This document shows, in pieces, positions 1 through 8,744 of a DNA stretch of 43,977 nt. The notes under the pieces are model-generated. The model searched no databases. It was not told the DNA's origin and worked only from the letters and a program-made list of their open reading frames with translations. Origin of the DNA: an uncultured Candidatus Pelagibacter sp. (GTDB lineage Bacteria; Pseudomonadota; Alphaproteobacteria; Pelagibacterales; Pelagibacteraceae); assembly GCA_905620465.1 (NCBI GenBank), contig CAJQTO010000034.1, forward strand, positions 1 through 43,977, written 5' to 3'. Each line of letters begins with the position of its first letter. Position 1 is the stretch's first letter. Position numbers and translations under genes: made by a program.

Positions 1-1114
1 TATTTTTAATGTTTCTTAAATAAATTAGTCTAATTAAAAACATTTCAATTGATAAGTGCTGATTAGATACTATATCAAGTTCTTCTAACGTCTTTACGGT
101 AAACTGCCAAAATAATATTAAAGTTTCATTGCTAATATTTCCTGAAATTTCTTTAATTCTATTAAATTCATCATCATTCAATGAAAAATTTGTACCATCA
201 ATATTTAATGATTCTATATTTTTAAAATAATATAAAAGTTCTAAAAAATCATTTATAAAAATCTTGGGTTCAACTCCCTGATTATAGATTTCTCTATATG
301 TATTTAAAACTTCTTTTTCCTTTCCTTCAAATATATATTGGAATAAATTAATTAATTGTGATTTGTTAAAATGGCCAAATATTTTTTGTGCAGAAGATAA
401 ATCTAATTCTTTATCTTTATCTAAAGTGAGTAGTGCTCTATCCAGTAAAGATAGCGCATCTCTCACTGACCCTTCTGAAATTTTAACAATTAATTTGAGT
501 GCATCGTCTGATGCATTTCCATTCTCTTTATCTTTTATCTTTTTTATAAAATCAAACAACTCTAAAGATTTAATCCTAGATAGATCAAATCTTTGACATC
601 GAGAAACTACCGTAATGGGAATTTTTTTTATTTCTGTAGTTGCAAAAATAAACTTTAAATATTCTGGGGGTTCCTCTAAAGTTTTTAATAATGCATTAAA
701 TGCTTGTTTACTAAGCATGTGCACTTCATCAATAATAAATATTTTATATTTTGCTGTGGTTGGACCATATCTAGAAAATTCTATTAAATCTCTGACATCA
801 TCAACTCCTGTTTTGCTTGCTGCATCCATTTCCAGAACATCAATATGATTTGAATTTGCAATAGCTGTGCAATTTTCACAAAAATCATCTTTACAAACAT
901 TGGCTGCTCCATGCGTACAATTTAATACTTTGGCTACTATTCTTGCAGTAGTCGTTTTTCCTATTCCTCGAATTCCTGTAAAAAGGTAAGCGTTCGGTAC
1001 TTTATTTACCTTAATTGAATTTGAAATTGTTTCGCCAACAACATCTTGACCTATAAGATCATCAAATGTTTGAGGTCTATATTTTAAAGCTAAGACTTTT
1101 GTATTTTTATTCAT
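1..1114 (-). CDS. dnaX: DNA polymerase III subunit gamma/tau, N-terminal part (C-terminus runs off the left edge)
   Basis: Minus-strand translation from ATG at 1114: MNKNTKVLALKYRPQTFDDLIGQDVVGETISNSIKVNKVPNAYLFTGIRGIGKTTTARIVAKVLNCTHGAANVCKDDFCENC; clamp-loader Walker A and Cys-rich zinc module. Missing from the ORF track, apparently because it is open at the window edge. Confidence 0.96.
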   Translation of the reverse strand, partial: MNKNTKVLALKYRPQTFDDLIGQDVVGETISNSIKVNKVPNAYLFTGIRGIGKTTTARIVAKVLNCTHGAANVCKDDFCENCTAIANSNHIDVLEMDAASKTGVDDVRDLIEFSRYGPTTAKYKIFIIDEVHMLSKQAFNALLKTLEEPPEYLKFIFATTEIKKIPITVVSRCQRFDLSRIKSLELFDFIKKIKDKENGNASDDALKLIVKISEGSVRDALSLLDRALLTLDKDKELDLSSAQKIFGHFNKSQLINLFQYIFEGKEKEVLNTYREIYNQGVEPKIFINDFLELLYYFKNIESLNIDGTNFSLNDDEFNRIKEISGNISNETLILFWQFTVKTLEELDIVSNQHLSIEMFLIRLIYLRNIKN

Positions 1115-1122
1115 TTTAAAAA

Positions 1123-1206
1123 GGAGACTAGAACCTGAAAAACTGTCTCTACGATTGCTTCCGTTAAGATCTGGTCGGGTTCAAGCAGTATCCACCTCTA
1201 GCCTCC
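1123..1206 (-). ncRNA. ffs: Bacterial small-type signal recognition particle RNA (4.5S-like)
   Basis: Minus strand GGAGGCTAGAGG...GACCAGATCTTAACGGAAGCAATCG...TTCTAGTCTCC. The ends pair (GGAGGCTAGA with TCTAGTCTCC, one G-U) and the domain IV CAGxTC...GGAAGCA core is present. Located directly upstream of dnaX. Confidence 0.88.
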
Positions 1207-1213
1207 AAAAACT

Positions 1214-1219
1214 ATTATA
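1214..1219 (-). promoter_or_regulatory. Putative -10 element of the SRP RNA promoter
   Basis: Minus-strand TATAAT followed by 7 nt (AGTTTTT) before the predicted 5' end of ffs. Confidence 0.55.
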
Positions 1220-1257
1220 GCAGTAATGTTTTCTAATCTACAAGAAAAGTTTCAAAT

Positions 1258-2088
1258 CTATTTTTCTCGAAATTTATGTGCCAGAAAAACACCTAAGACG
1301 TGAAAATCTTGACAATGAAGTCCTAATTCTTCTAAGGATTTTTGCACTTTTAAATCTTCTATATGTCCATCTAAATCACATAGAAAAAAATGAGAAGTAA
1401 ATGAATTTTTTTCAGGAAAGCTTTGAAGTTTGGTTAAATTAACTCCATTAATCGCGAAACCACCTAAGGATTGATACAATGCAGCTGGCTTACTTTTTAA
1501 TTTAAATAAAAAAGAAGTTATATATTTCTTATCTGCATATTCTGGCTGCAAGACTGGTTTACCCATAACAAAAAATCTAGTTATATTTCCACTTTCATTC
1601 TCAATATTAGATGCAAGTATTTTTAAATTGTAAATTCTAGCACTAATTGTTGATGCAATTGCAGCTTCACTCTTTTTTTTTTTTTTTGAAATTGTATCTG
1701 CTGAACCTGCTGTGTCAGCTCTAATATGCTCAACTAGATTATTTTTTTTAATAAAATTTGAGCACTGTGACAAGGCTTGTGCATGAGAGAAAACATCTTT
1801 AATATCACTTAACTTGCTTCCTGGTTGTCCTAATAAATTATGTTCAATCTTTTGAAAGTGTTCGGCATAAATATTTAATCTGTATTTAAAAATTAAATAT
1901 TCAATTCCAATATTACCTGTAATTCGGTTTGACTCTGGTATAATTATTTTAGAATCATTTTCTAATGTTGCTTTCAAAAAACACTCATCAAATGTTTTGC
2001 AAGGTATAATTTCAGCCTTTGGGCTTATTTCGAGTGCTGCTAAATGTGAGTATGCACCAAAACTTCCTTGAAAATATATTTTGCTCAT
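1258..2088 (-). CDS. pheA: Prephenate dehydratase with C-terminal ACT domain
   Basis: GSFGAYSHLAA N-terminus, NITRFFVMGK (TRF motif), ACT-domain segment ALYQSLGGFAINGVNLTKLQSF. Confidence 0.9.
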   Translation of the reverse strand: MSKIYFQGSFGAYSHLAALEISPKAEIIPCKTFDECFLKATLENDSKIIIPESNRITGNIGIEYLIFKYRLNIYAEHFQKIEHNLLGQPGSKLSDIKDVFSHAQALSQCSNFIKKNNLVEHIRADTAGSADTISKKKKKSEAAIASTISARIYNLKILASNIENESGNITRFFVMGKPVLQPEYADKKYITSFLFKLKSKPAALYQSLGGFAINGVNLTKLQSFPEKNSFTSHFFLCDLDGHIEDLKVQKSLEELGLHCQDFHVLGVFLAHKFREK

Positions 2089-2846
2089 TTTAATATTTTA
2101 TATTCCATAATTTTTTTTATAGCCAGATAATCTTCTTCAGTATCAACTCCTACAGGAGAAGTTTTCGCCAATGCAACATTAATATTTAAGTTATTATCTA
2201 AAGCCCTTAATTGTTCTAGCTTATTTTCGATTTCATTTTTTGTTTGTTTTAAATTAATAAATTTTTCTAAAGTGTTAACATTATAACAATATATACCTAT
2301 ATGATGATATATGTTTTTATTAGTTTTTGATAAATCATTTCTAATAAAATCTTCTGCTAGTGGAAAATTATTATTTTCTAAAATGTTTTTTGTAATAACC
2401 TTAACAACATTTTTATTGTTTAATATTAAACCATCTTCAATTTTGGCTGCTAACGTTCCAATGCCAGATTGATTATTAACCGTAAAAGTATGTAATCTAA
2501 TAATATCATTTTTATTAATATCTGGCTCGTCTCCTTGTAAGTTTAAAATGTGGTCAATGCCTTTAATCTTTAATTTTTTATAAGCTTCAAAAACTCTATC
2601 TGTTCCTGTCTTATGTTTATTATTAGTTAAAACGGCTCTTCCACCATTTTTTAAAACATCATCAAATATTTCCTGGTCTTCTGTTGCAACTACTACTTCT
2701 CCAATATTTGCCTCTTCAGCTTTCTTAAAAACATGAGAAATAATAGATAAATTGTTAATTTTTAATAATGGTTTTCCAGGCAATCTGGTAGCTGCCATTC
2801 GTGAAGGTATTAGAATTAATGTTCTAGTCATTATAATATTTGCCAA
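2085..2846 (-). CDS. kdsB: 3-deoxy-manno-octulosonate cytidylyltransferase (CMP-KDO synthetase)
   Basis: LILIPSRMAATRLPGKPL, HKTGTDRVFEA, NLQGDEPDI motifs. The start may be the internal Met at MTRTLILIPSR. Confidence 0.93.
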   Translation of the reverse strand: MANIIMTRTLILIPSRMAATRLPGKPLLKINNLSIISHVFKKAEEANIGEVVVATEDQEIFDDVLKNGGRAVLTNNKHKTGTDRVFEAYKKLKIKGIDHILNLQGDEPDINKNDIIRLHTFTVNNQSGIGTLAAKIEDGLILNNKNVVKVITKNILENNNFPLAEDFIRNDLSKTNKNIYHHIGIYCYNVNTLEKFINLKQTKNEIENKLEQLRALDNNLNINVALAKTSPVGVDTEEDYLAIKKIMEYKILK

Positions 2847-2906
2847 TATTATGCGTCAAACGAGCGCAAAATTAAAAATTAAAATTTAAGTATTTTTTTA
2901 ATTATC

Positions 2907-3458
2907 ATGTTATATGTCCAAAATAATAATAATAAAATGGATTCGTTCGAATTAAATAAAATCATAGCTGCAATTATACTTGTTGTGCTACTTATACTTG
3001 GTCTAGATAAAGTTTCTGATAGTGTATTTCATGTAAGCAAACCTGAAAAACCTGGTTATAAAGTAGAGGTAGTGGCTCAATCATCAACTGGAGCATCTGA
3101 GTCCATTGAAAAATTTGATATTGTGGCATTCATGGCGATGGGAGATCTTGATGCTGGGAAAAAAATTTTTAGAAAGTGTTCGTCATGTCATTCTATAGCT
3201 AAAGGAGGTGGGCAAAAAATTGGTCCAGCGCTCTACAATGTAGTTGGAAGAGCAGTGGGTGGTGTAACTGAATATAAGTACTCTAAAACTTTAGCGTCAT
3301 ATGGTAAAAATTGGACATTCGAAGAACTAAACGAATTTTTAATAAAACCTTCAAAATACTTAAAGGGAACCAAAATGGCATTTGCTGGCTTAAAAAATGA
3401 AGCTGATAGAGCCTCTGTGATTAAATACTTAAATCAAAATAATGATAATCCAAAGTAG
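2907..3458 (+). CDS. Membrane-anchored class I c-type cytochrome (CycM/c552-like)
   Basis: N-terminal TM segment, CSSCH haem site, KIGPALYNVVGRAVG, GTKMAFAGLKNEADRASVIKYL. Confidence 0.9.
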   Translation: MLYVQNNNNKMDSFELNKIIAAIILVVLLILGLDKVSDSVFHVSKPEKPGYKVEVVAQSSTGASESIEKFDIVAFMAMGDLDAGKKIFRKCSSCHSIAKGGGQKIGPALYNVVGRAVGGVTEYKYSKTLASYGKNWTFEELNEFLIKPSKYLKGTKMAFAGLKNEADRASVIKYLNQNNDNPK

Positions 3459-4388
3459 TTACCTTAATTTTCCAAAGCAATACAGTAAAATACTTTTTTG
3501 AACATAAACTCTATTGAGTGCTTGCTGCCAAACTTTTGATTGTTTTCCTAAAAAAACATTATTTGAAACTTCGGGGCCTCTTGGTAGGCAATGTAAAAAA
3601 ATTGCATTTTTTTTAGCCACACTCATTAACTTTGAATTAATTTGAAAATTTTTAAAATCTTTAATTTTTTTAGTTTTATTAACATTGTCATTTAAAGATA
3701 CAACTTTATCTGAAAAAATAACATCAGCATTCATTGCTGCTTTTTTAGCATCGTTAAAAATATTAATTTTTTTTTTATTTTTTTTTACCCAATCAATTAT
3801 AAATTTTTTGGGTTCATAGCTTTTAGGACAACCAATATTTAGATTAAAAGAAAATTTAACAGATGCTTCAATTAAACTGTTAAGAACATTATTAGAATCT
3901 CCTATCCAACAAATATTTAATTTTGAGATAGGCTGTTTTTTAATTTCTTCGACAGTAAATATATCAGATAATACTTGAGTAGGATGTGATAATGGACTTA
4001 AACCATTAATAATTGGAATACTTAAATATTTTTTAAATTCTTGTAATTTTTCATCACTATCAGTTCTCAATATAAAGCCATTACCATAAGTAGATAAAAT
4101 TTTTGCTGTATCAGATAAACTTTCACCACCTTTTGCTAAATGTAATTCATCTGGTCTTAAAGTTAGGGCTCCTCCTCCTAATTGTTTTATTGCAAGATAA
4201 AAACTCAACCTTGTTCTTAAACTTGATTTTTCAAACATCTGAATAAGCAGCTTTCCTTTTAATGGGTTATCTTTATCAGGGTCCAAGGTGTTAAAATTTT
4301 TTCTTTTTTTTTTTCTTTTTCTTGCATCTAGAATTATTTTTCGAAGATCTGTAACTTTTATATCTTTAAGGTTAATGAAATTTTTCAT
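3459..4388 (-). CDS. argF: Ornithine carbamoyltransferase
   Basis: FEKSSLRTRLSF carbamoyl-phosphate motif, HPTQVLSDIFT, FLHCLPRGPEVSNNV. Confidence 0.95.
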   Translation of the reverse strand: MKNFINLKDIKVTDLRKIILDARKRKKKRKNFNTLDPDKDNPLKGKLLIQMFEKSSLRTRLSFYLAIKQLGGGALTLRPDELHLAKGGESLSDTAKILSTYGNGFILRTDSDEKLQEFKKYLSIPIINGLSPLSHPTQVLSDIFTVEEIKKQPISKLNICWIGDSNNVLNSLIEASVKFSFNLNIGCPKSYEPKKFIIDWVKKNKKKINIFNDAKKAAMNADVIFSDKVVSLNDNVNKTKKIKDFKNFQINSKLMSVAKKNAIFLHCLPRGPEVSNNVFLGKQSKVWQQALNRVYVQKSILLYCFGKLR

Positions 4389-4390
4389 TT

Positions 4391-5557
4391 TTATTTATAA
4401 CTAGCGCAAACTTTTTTTATAATCTTAATAGCTAAATTAATTTCTTTTTTTGTTACTGTAAGTGGTGGTAGTATTCTTATTACATTTTCTGCTGCTCTAA
4501 TTGTTAATAATTTATTATCCATTAATTTTTGAATGAATTTTTTTTGGTCATTAAATAGTTGTAAACCTATTAAAAAACCCACTCCTCTTACTTCTTTAAT
4601 TACTTTTGGAAATTTTTTTTTTATTTTATTTAATTCATAATTAAAATATCCAGATAAATTTTGAACATTTTTAAGAAATCCTTTTTTAAATATTTGATCC
4701 AAAACTGCATTTCCGACCGACATAGCTAAAGGGTTTCCCCCAAAAGTAGAACCATGTGTTCCAGCAATCATTCCCGATGCAACTTTTTTGTTCATTAAAA
4801 CAGCACCGAGTGGAAAACCACCACCAATTCCTTTTGCTATTGGTACAATATCTGGTTTAACTTTTGATTTTTCAAATGCAAAAAAATTTCCTGATCTTCC
4901 TATTCCACACTGAACTTCATCCAAAATTAACAAGATTTTTTTTTTATTACAAATTTTTCTTAATTCTCTTAAACACCAGTCTGGAATAACTTTAATTCCA
5001 CCTTCTCCCATAATGGTCTCAACCATAATCGCAGCTGTTCTTTTTGTTATAGATTTTTTTAACTCTTTATGATTACCGAATTCAAAATGATCAAATCCAT
5101 CTACTTTTGGACCAAAACCTTCAGTCATTTTTTTTGAACCACTGGCATAAATTGCAGCTAAAGTTCTTCCGTGAAATGAATTTTTTATACAAAGAATTCT
5201 ATTTTTTTTAGGCTTGCCAATCGAATAAAAAAATCTTCTAGCAACTTTAATTGCTGCTTCTGTTGCTTCTGTCCCACTATTTTGAAATATCACAAAATCT
5301 GCAAAAGTTTTTTTTACTAATCTTTTGGCTAATTTTTCTCCCTCTGGTATTATAAAAGCATTAGATACGTGCCAAAGTTTTTTTGCTTGTTTGTTAATTG
5401 CTTTTATTAAAAAAGGATTAGCGTGTCCCAATGAATTAACGGCAATACCTTGAACAAAATCTAAATATTTATTTCCATTTGTGGAATAAAGAAAACTCCC
5501 CTTCCCCTTTTTAAATGCAATATTCTTTCTATTATAATTTTTAGCTAATGCACTCAT
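4391..5557 (-). CDS. argD: Acetylornithine aminotransferase
   Basis: Class III aminotransferase: FQNSGTEATEAAIKVAR, SFHGRTLAA, ILDEVQCGIGRSG, GTHGSTFGGNPLA; next to argF. Confidence 0.95.
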   Translation of the reverse strand: MSALAKNYNRKNIAFKKGKGSFLYSTNGNKYLDFVQGIAVNSLGHANPFLIKAINKQAKKLWHVSNAFIIPEGEKLAKRLVKKTFADFVIFQNSGTEATEAAIKVARRFFYSIGKPKKNRILCIKNSFHGRTLAAIYASGSKKMTEGFGPKVDGFDHFEFGNHKELKKSITKRTAAIMVETIMGEGGIKVIPDWCLRELRKICNKKKILLILDEVQCGIGRSGNFFAFEKSKVKPDIVPIAKGIGGGFPLGAVLMNKKVASGMIAGTHGSTFGGNPLAMSVGNAVLDQIFKKGFLKNVQNLSGYFNYELNKIKKKFPKVIKEVRGVGFLIGLQLFNDQKKFIQKLMDNKLLTIRAAENVIRILPPLTVTKKEINLAIKIIKKVCASYK

Positions 5558-5560
5558 ATT

Positions 5561-6373
5561 CTATGATTTAATTTTGTAACCTTTTCTATAAAGATAAAAA
5601 GCTATAAACCACATTACAAAGCTTAATATTATTAAATATACTATTCCTATGCCTATTAATCCATCAGATTTTCCAAGAAATCCATATCTAAATCCATCAA
5701 TCATATAAAAAAATGGATTAATATGACTTATAGTTTGAAAAAGTTCAGGTAGCTTATTTATAGAATAGAATACGCCCGATAAAAAACTTAATGGTGTAAT
5801 AATAAAATTGGTTACAGTTGCTGTATGGTCAAATTTTTCAGCCCAAAGACCAGTGATAAAACCTAGGCTCCCCAAAATAAAAGCACTTAAAAATCCAAAA
5901 ACAAAAATGTAAAAAATATTATAAATAGGTATTTTGACTATTAAAGAAAAAACGGCTATTGAAATTATAGCAATTAAAAAACTTCTTGTAACAGCAGCTA
6001 GTATTATTGCCATTGAGACTTCTAATGCAGATAAGGGTGCGTATAGCATATCAACTATATTTCCCTGAATTTTTCCGATCATCAATGAAGAGACAGTATG
6101 GCTGAAGGATTGAGTGAGTATGCTCATTGCAATTAATCCTGGTGCTAAAAAACTTATAAAAGAATATCCAAGAACATCACCTCTATTATTTCCTAAAGCT
6201 AAAGATAAAACTGATAAAAATAACAAACTTGATACAAGTGGAGATAGAAGTGTTTGCTGCCAAACTGCCATAAATCTATTACATTCTTTTAGCCACAAAC
6301 TTCCAAAACCAATCCAATTTATAAAACCAAATCTTCTTACTCCAATTTGATATTTTTTATTTAATTCAACCAT
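5561..6373 (-). CDS. ABC-2 type transporter permease
   Basis: Multiple TM segments; ABC-2 permease pattern SFLAPGLIAMSILTQSFSHTVSSLMIGKIQGNIVDMLYAPLSALE and TPLSFLSGVFYSI. Confidence 0.88.
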   Translation of the reverse strand: MVELNKKYQIGVRRFGFINWIGFGSLWLKECNRFMAVWQQTLLSPLVSSLLFLSVLSLALGNNRGDVLGYSFISFLAPGLIAMSILTQSFSHTVSSLMIGKIQGNIVDMLYAPLSALEVSMAIILAAVTRSFLIAIISIAVFSLIVKIPIYNIFYIFVFGFLSAFILGSLGFITGLWAEKFDHTATVTNFIITPLSFLSGVFYSINKLPELFQTISHINPFFYMIDGFRYGFLGKSDGLIGIGIVYLIILSFVMWFIAFYLYRKGYKIKS

Positions 6374-6498
6374 AAGTAATCATATATAAAGTTTTTTAAA
6401 TTAATTGTGTAAAAAACAGAAATACCTATTGTTTTTTTCTTAATCATATGTGATCATTATATGGTATAAATACTAATTAACACACTATATATAGATAT

Positions 6499-6999
6499 AT
6501 GAACTGGGATGAAACAAAAGTAGCTAAATTAAAAGAGCTTTGGGGCAAGGGAAGTACAGCAAGTCAAATTGCTGAAATAATTGGTGGCATTAGCAGAAAT
6601 GCAGTTATAGGGAAGGCCCATAGACTTAACTTATCTTATAAAATTAAAACTAGTAACTCTTCCTCAAGTCAAAATTTGCAAAAGACACAGGATAAAGAAA
6701 ATAATTTAAAAGAAAAACGTGGAAGAAAAAGTCGATTTAAATCATTAATAATTGAAAAAGATTTTGAGCCAGAAAATCCTAAAAAGCTAGAGGAATTAGA
6801 TGAAAGTTCATGTAAGTGGCCAGTTGGTCATCCTGAGGAAGAATCATTTTATTTTTGTGGTAGATCTTCTTTAAAAGATTTTTCGTACTGTAAGCTTCAT
6901 TTGCTTTATGCTTACCAACCTAAGGTTAAAAAAGAAGAACCTATAGATAAAGAAGAGGAAATTCCTCAGTACGCCACAAAAAAAATTAAAACTGCTTAA
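6499..6999 (+). CDS. gcrA: GcrA family cell-cycle regulator
   Basis: MNWDETKVAKLKELWGKGSTASQIAEIIGGISRNAVIGKAHRLNLS; C-terminal CKWPVGHP...FCGR motif. Confidence 0.95.
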   Translation: MNWDETKVAKLKELWGKGSTASQIAEIIGGISRNAVIGKAHRLNLSYKIKTSNSSSSQNLQKTQDKENNLKEKRGRKSRFKSLIIEKDFEPENPKKLEELDESSCKWPVGHPEEESFYFCGRSSLKDFSYCKLHLLYAYQPKVKKEEPIDKEEEIPQYATKKIKTA

Positions 7000-7150
7000 A
7001 CTTTTTAAATCTTAAAGTGTTATTTTTTTAAGTTTCATTTATTTTCAAACTGACAACTTTAGTAATTACAAATAAGAAAATATAAGTGATAAAGATGACT
7101 ATTGATAAATTATAGATTTTAAATTTATAAAGTTTTACTAAGAAGTATTT

Positions 7151-8116
7151 TTATTTTGTTAATTTATATTGTTTAGTAGAAAATTTTCCACCCTCTCTCC
7201 ACATGTAACAATACTTTTCAACCTCTTCTTCAAAAAAACGAGTGCTAGGTATATTTATATCAAAGTTTGTTTGATACTTTCCTGAAACAACATTGTCATA
7301 TTTGAGAAGTATTAATTGATCCAAGGTTAATAAAGGTTTTGGAAATAATTGGAAAAAATTTGCCGATATATTTGCAAGAAATAATGGAAATGAAATTAAA
7401 AATCTATTTTTATTCATAAGCTTTAATAATTTGTAAAGAATATTTTTTAATGAAATTGTTTCTGGCCCAATGCATTCAATTATTTTTGAATAAATATTTT
7501 TTGAAATAATATGATAAATAATGTCTGTTAAATCAGAGCAGTGTATTGGCATAAACTTTGTATTCCCACTATAGTAAAGAGGAAAAACCGGAAGCCTATT
7601 TAGCAATGTCATAAAGCTAGTAGTAAAAGCATCATCTACAGAATATACAACTGATGGTCTCAATATTGTGGCTAAAGGAAAATTTTTTTGAATACTTATA
7701 TCTCCTTCTAGTTTACTTCTAGCATAACTTGAATCAATTGCTTCATTAATCCCCAAAGCTGACAAATGAATAAACTGCTGAACCTTATATTCTCTGCAAA
7801 GTTTAGATAATAAAGACGGAAAAACAGAATGAATATTTTTAAAAGTATTTGCTTTTCCTTTTTCGTATATAATTCCTATTAAGTTAATACAAATATCTGT
7901 TTTACTAATAAGTTTTCTGATTTTTTCTTCATCAAAAATATTGGCTTCAACAATGTCAATATAACCAGCATTTGCCTGAGTTTTAATTACATACCCTTTT
8001 TGATGAAGGTTTCTTGTGACTACAGTAACTTTATAATTATTTTTTGTTAGCTTTCTTATTAAATGACGACCTATTTGTCCACTGCCGCCAAAAATTAGAC
8101 AATTTTTTACTTTCAT
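7151..8116 (-). CDS. NAD(P)-dependent sugar epimerase/dehydratase, NDUFA9-like
   Basis: Rossmann motif CLIFGGSGQIGRHLIRKL; SDR-like YARSKLEGD; atypical extended SDR architecture. Confidence 0.85.
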   Translation of the reverse strand: MKVKNCLIFGGSGQIGRHLIRKLTKNNYKVTVVTRNLHQKGYVIKTQANAGYIDIVEANIFDEEKIRKLISKTDICINLIGIIYEKGKANTFKNIHSVFPSLLSKLCREYKVQQFIHLSALGINEAIDSSYARSKLEGDISIQKNFPLATILRPSVVYSVDDAFTTSFMTLLNRLPVFPLYYSGNTKFMPIHCSDLTDIIYHIISKNIYSKIIECIGPETISLKNILYKLLKLMNKNRFLISFPLFLANISANFFQLFPKPLLTLDQLILLKYDNVVSGKYQTNFDINIPSTRFFEEEVEKYCYMWREGGKFSTKQYKLTK

Positions 8117-8132
8117 ATATATATAATTAAAA

Positions 8133-8744
8133 ATGAATATTGATATTAAACTTCACCAGAACGATCTACCAGAAGATTTAGATTTAGGCAATATTATTGC
8201 TGTAGATGGAGAATTTATGGGTTTGAATGTTAAGCGAGACCCTTTGTGTCTTATTCAAATTTCGAGTGGAAATTCTGATGCTCATATCATTCAATTAGAT
8301 AGAAAAAAATACAATGCTCCAAATTTAAATAAAATACTTTCAGATGAAAAGGTAACAAAAATATTTCATTATGGTCGAGCAGACATGGCTCATATTAAAC
8401 ACTATTTAAAAACAGAAACAAAAAATATTTTAGACACCAAAATTGCATCAAAATTAGCTAGATCCTACTCAGACAGTCACTCCTTAAAAACTTTAATTAA
8501 AGAATTCATAAATATTGATATAAGCAAACAATTCCAAAGTTCTGACTTTGGTGGGGAATTAACTTCTGCTCAATTAAAATATTGTGCAAATGATGTTGTT
8601 TATCTTCACAAAATTCATGAGGAGCTTAATAAAATTCTTGTTAGGGAAAATAGAGTTAATTTATATAATGATTGCTTAAAATTTTTAAAAACTAGGGTTG
8701 ACCTTGATTTAGCATTATTTAAAGATGACATCTGGTCTCATTAA
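8133..8744 (+). CDS. Ribonuclease D-like 3'-5' exonuclease (DEDD family)
   Basis: VDGEFMGLNVKRDPLCLIQIS, HYGRADMAHI, AQLKYCANDVVYLHKIH. Confidence 0.9.
   Translation: MNIDIKLHQNDLPEDLDLGNIIAVDGEFMGLNVKRDPLCLIQISSGNSDAHIIQLDRKKYNAPNLNKILSDEKVTKIFHYGRADMAHIKHYLKTETKNILDTKIASKLARSYSDSHSLKTLIKEFINIDISKQFQSSDFGGELTSAQLKYCANDVVYLHKIHEELNKILVRENRVNLYNDCLKFLKTRVDLDLALFKDDIWSH

Noticed and set aside
363-848. Plus-strand ORFs 363-596 and 615-848
   Set aside because: Antisense to dnaX, whose minus-strand frame gives a clear conserved protein; the plus-strand translations are low-complexity and unconvincing.
4300-4330. T-rich tract in argF (up to ~11 T in a row)
   Set aside because: Encodes an in-frame Lys/Arg stretch; runs of 9-11 are common in this genome. 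Only the 15-nt run in pheA was reported.
6998-7035. Inverted repeat AAACTT...AAGTTT after gcrA as a terminator
   Set aside because: Only 6 AT-rich base pairs across a long loop; not distinguishable from background composition.
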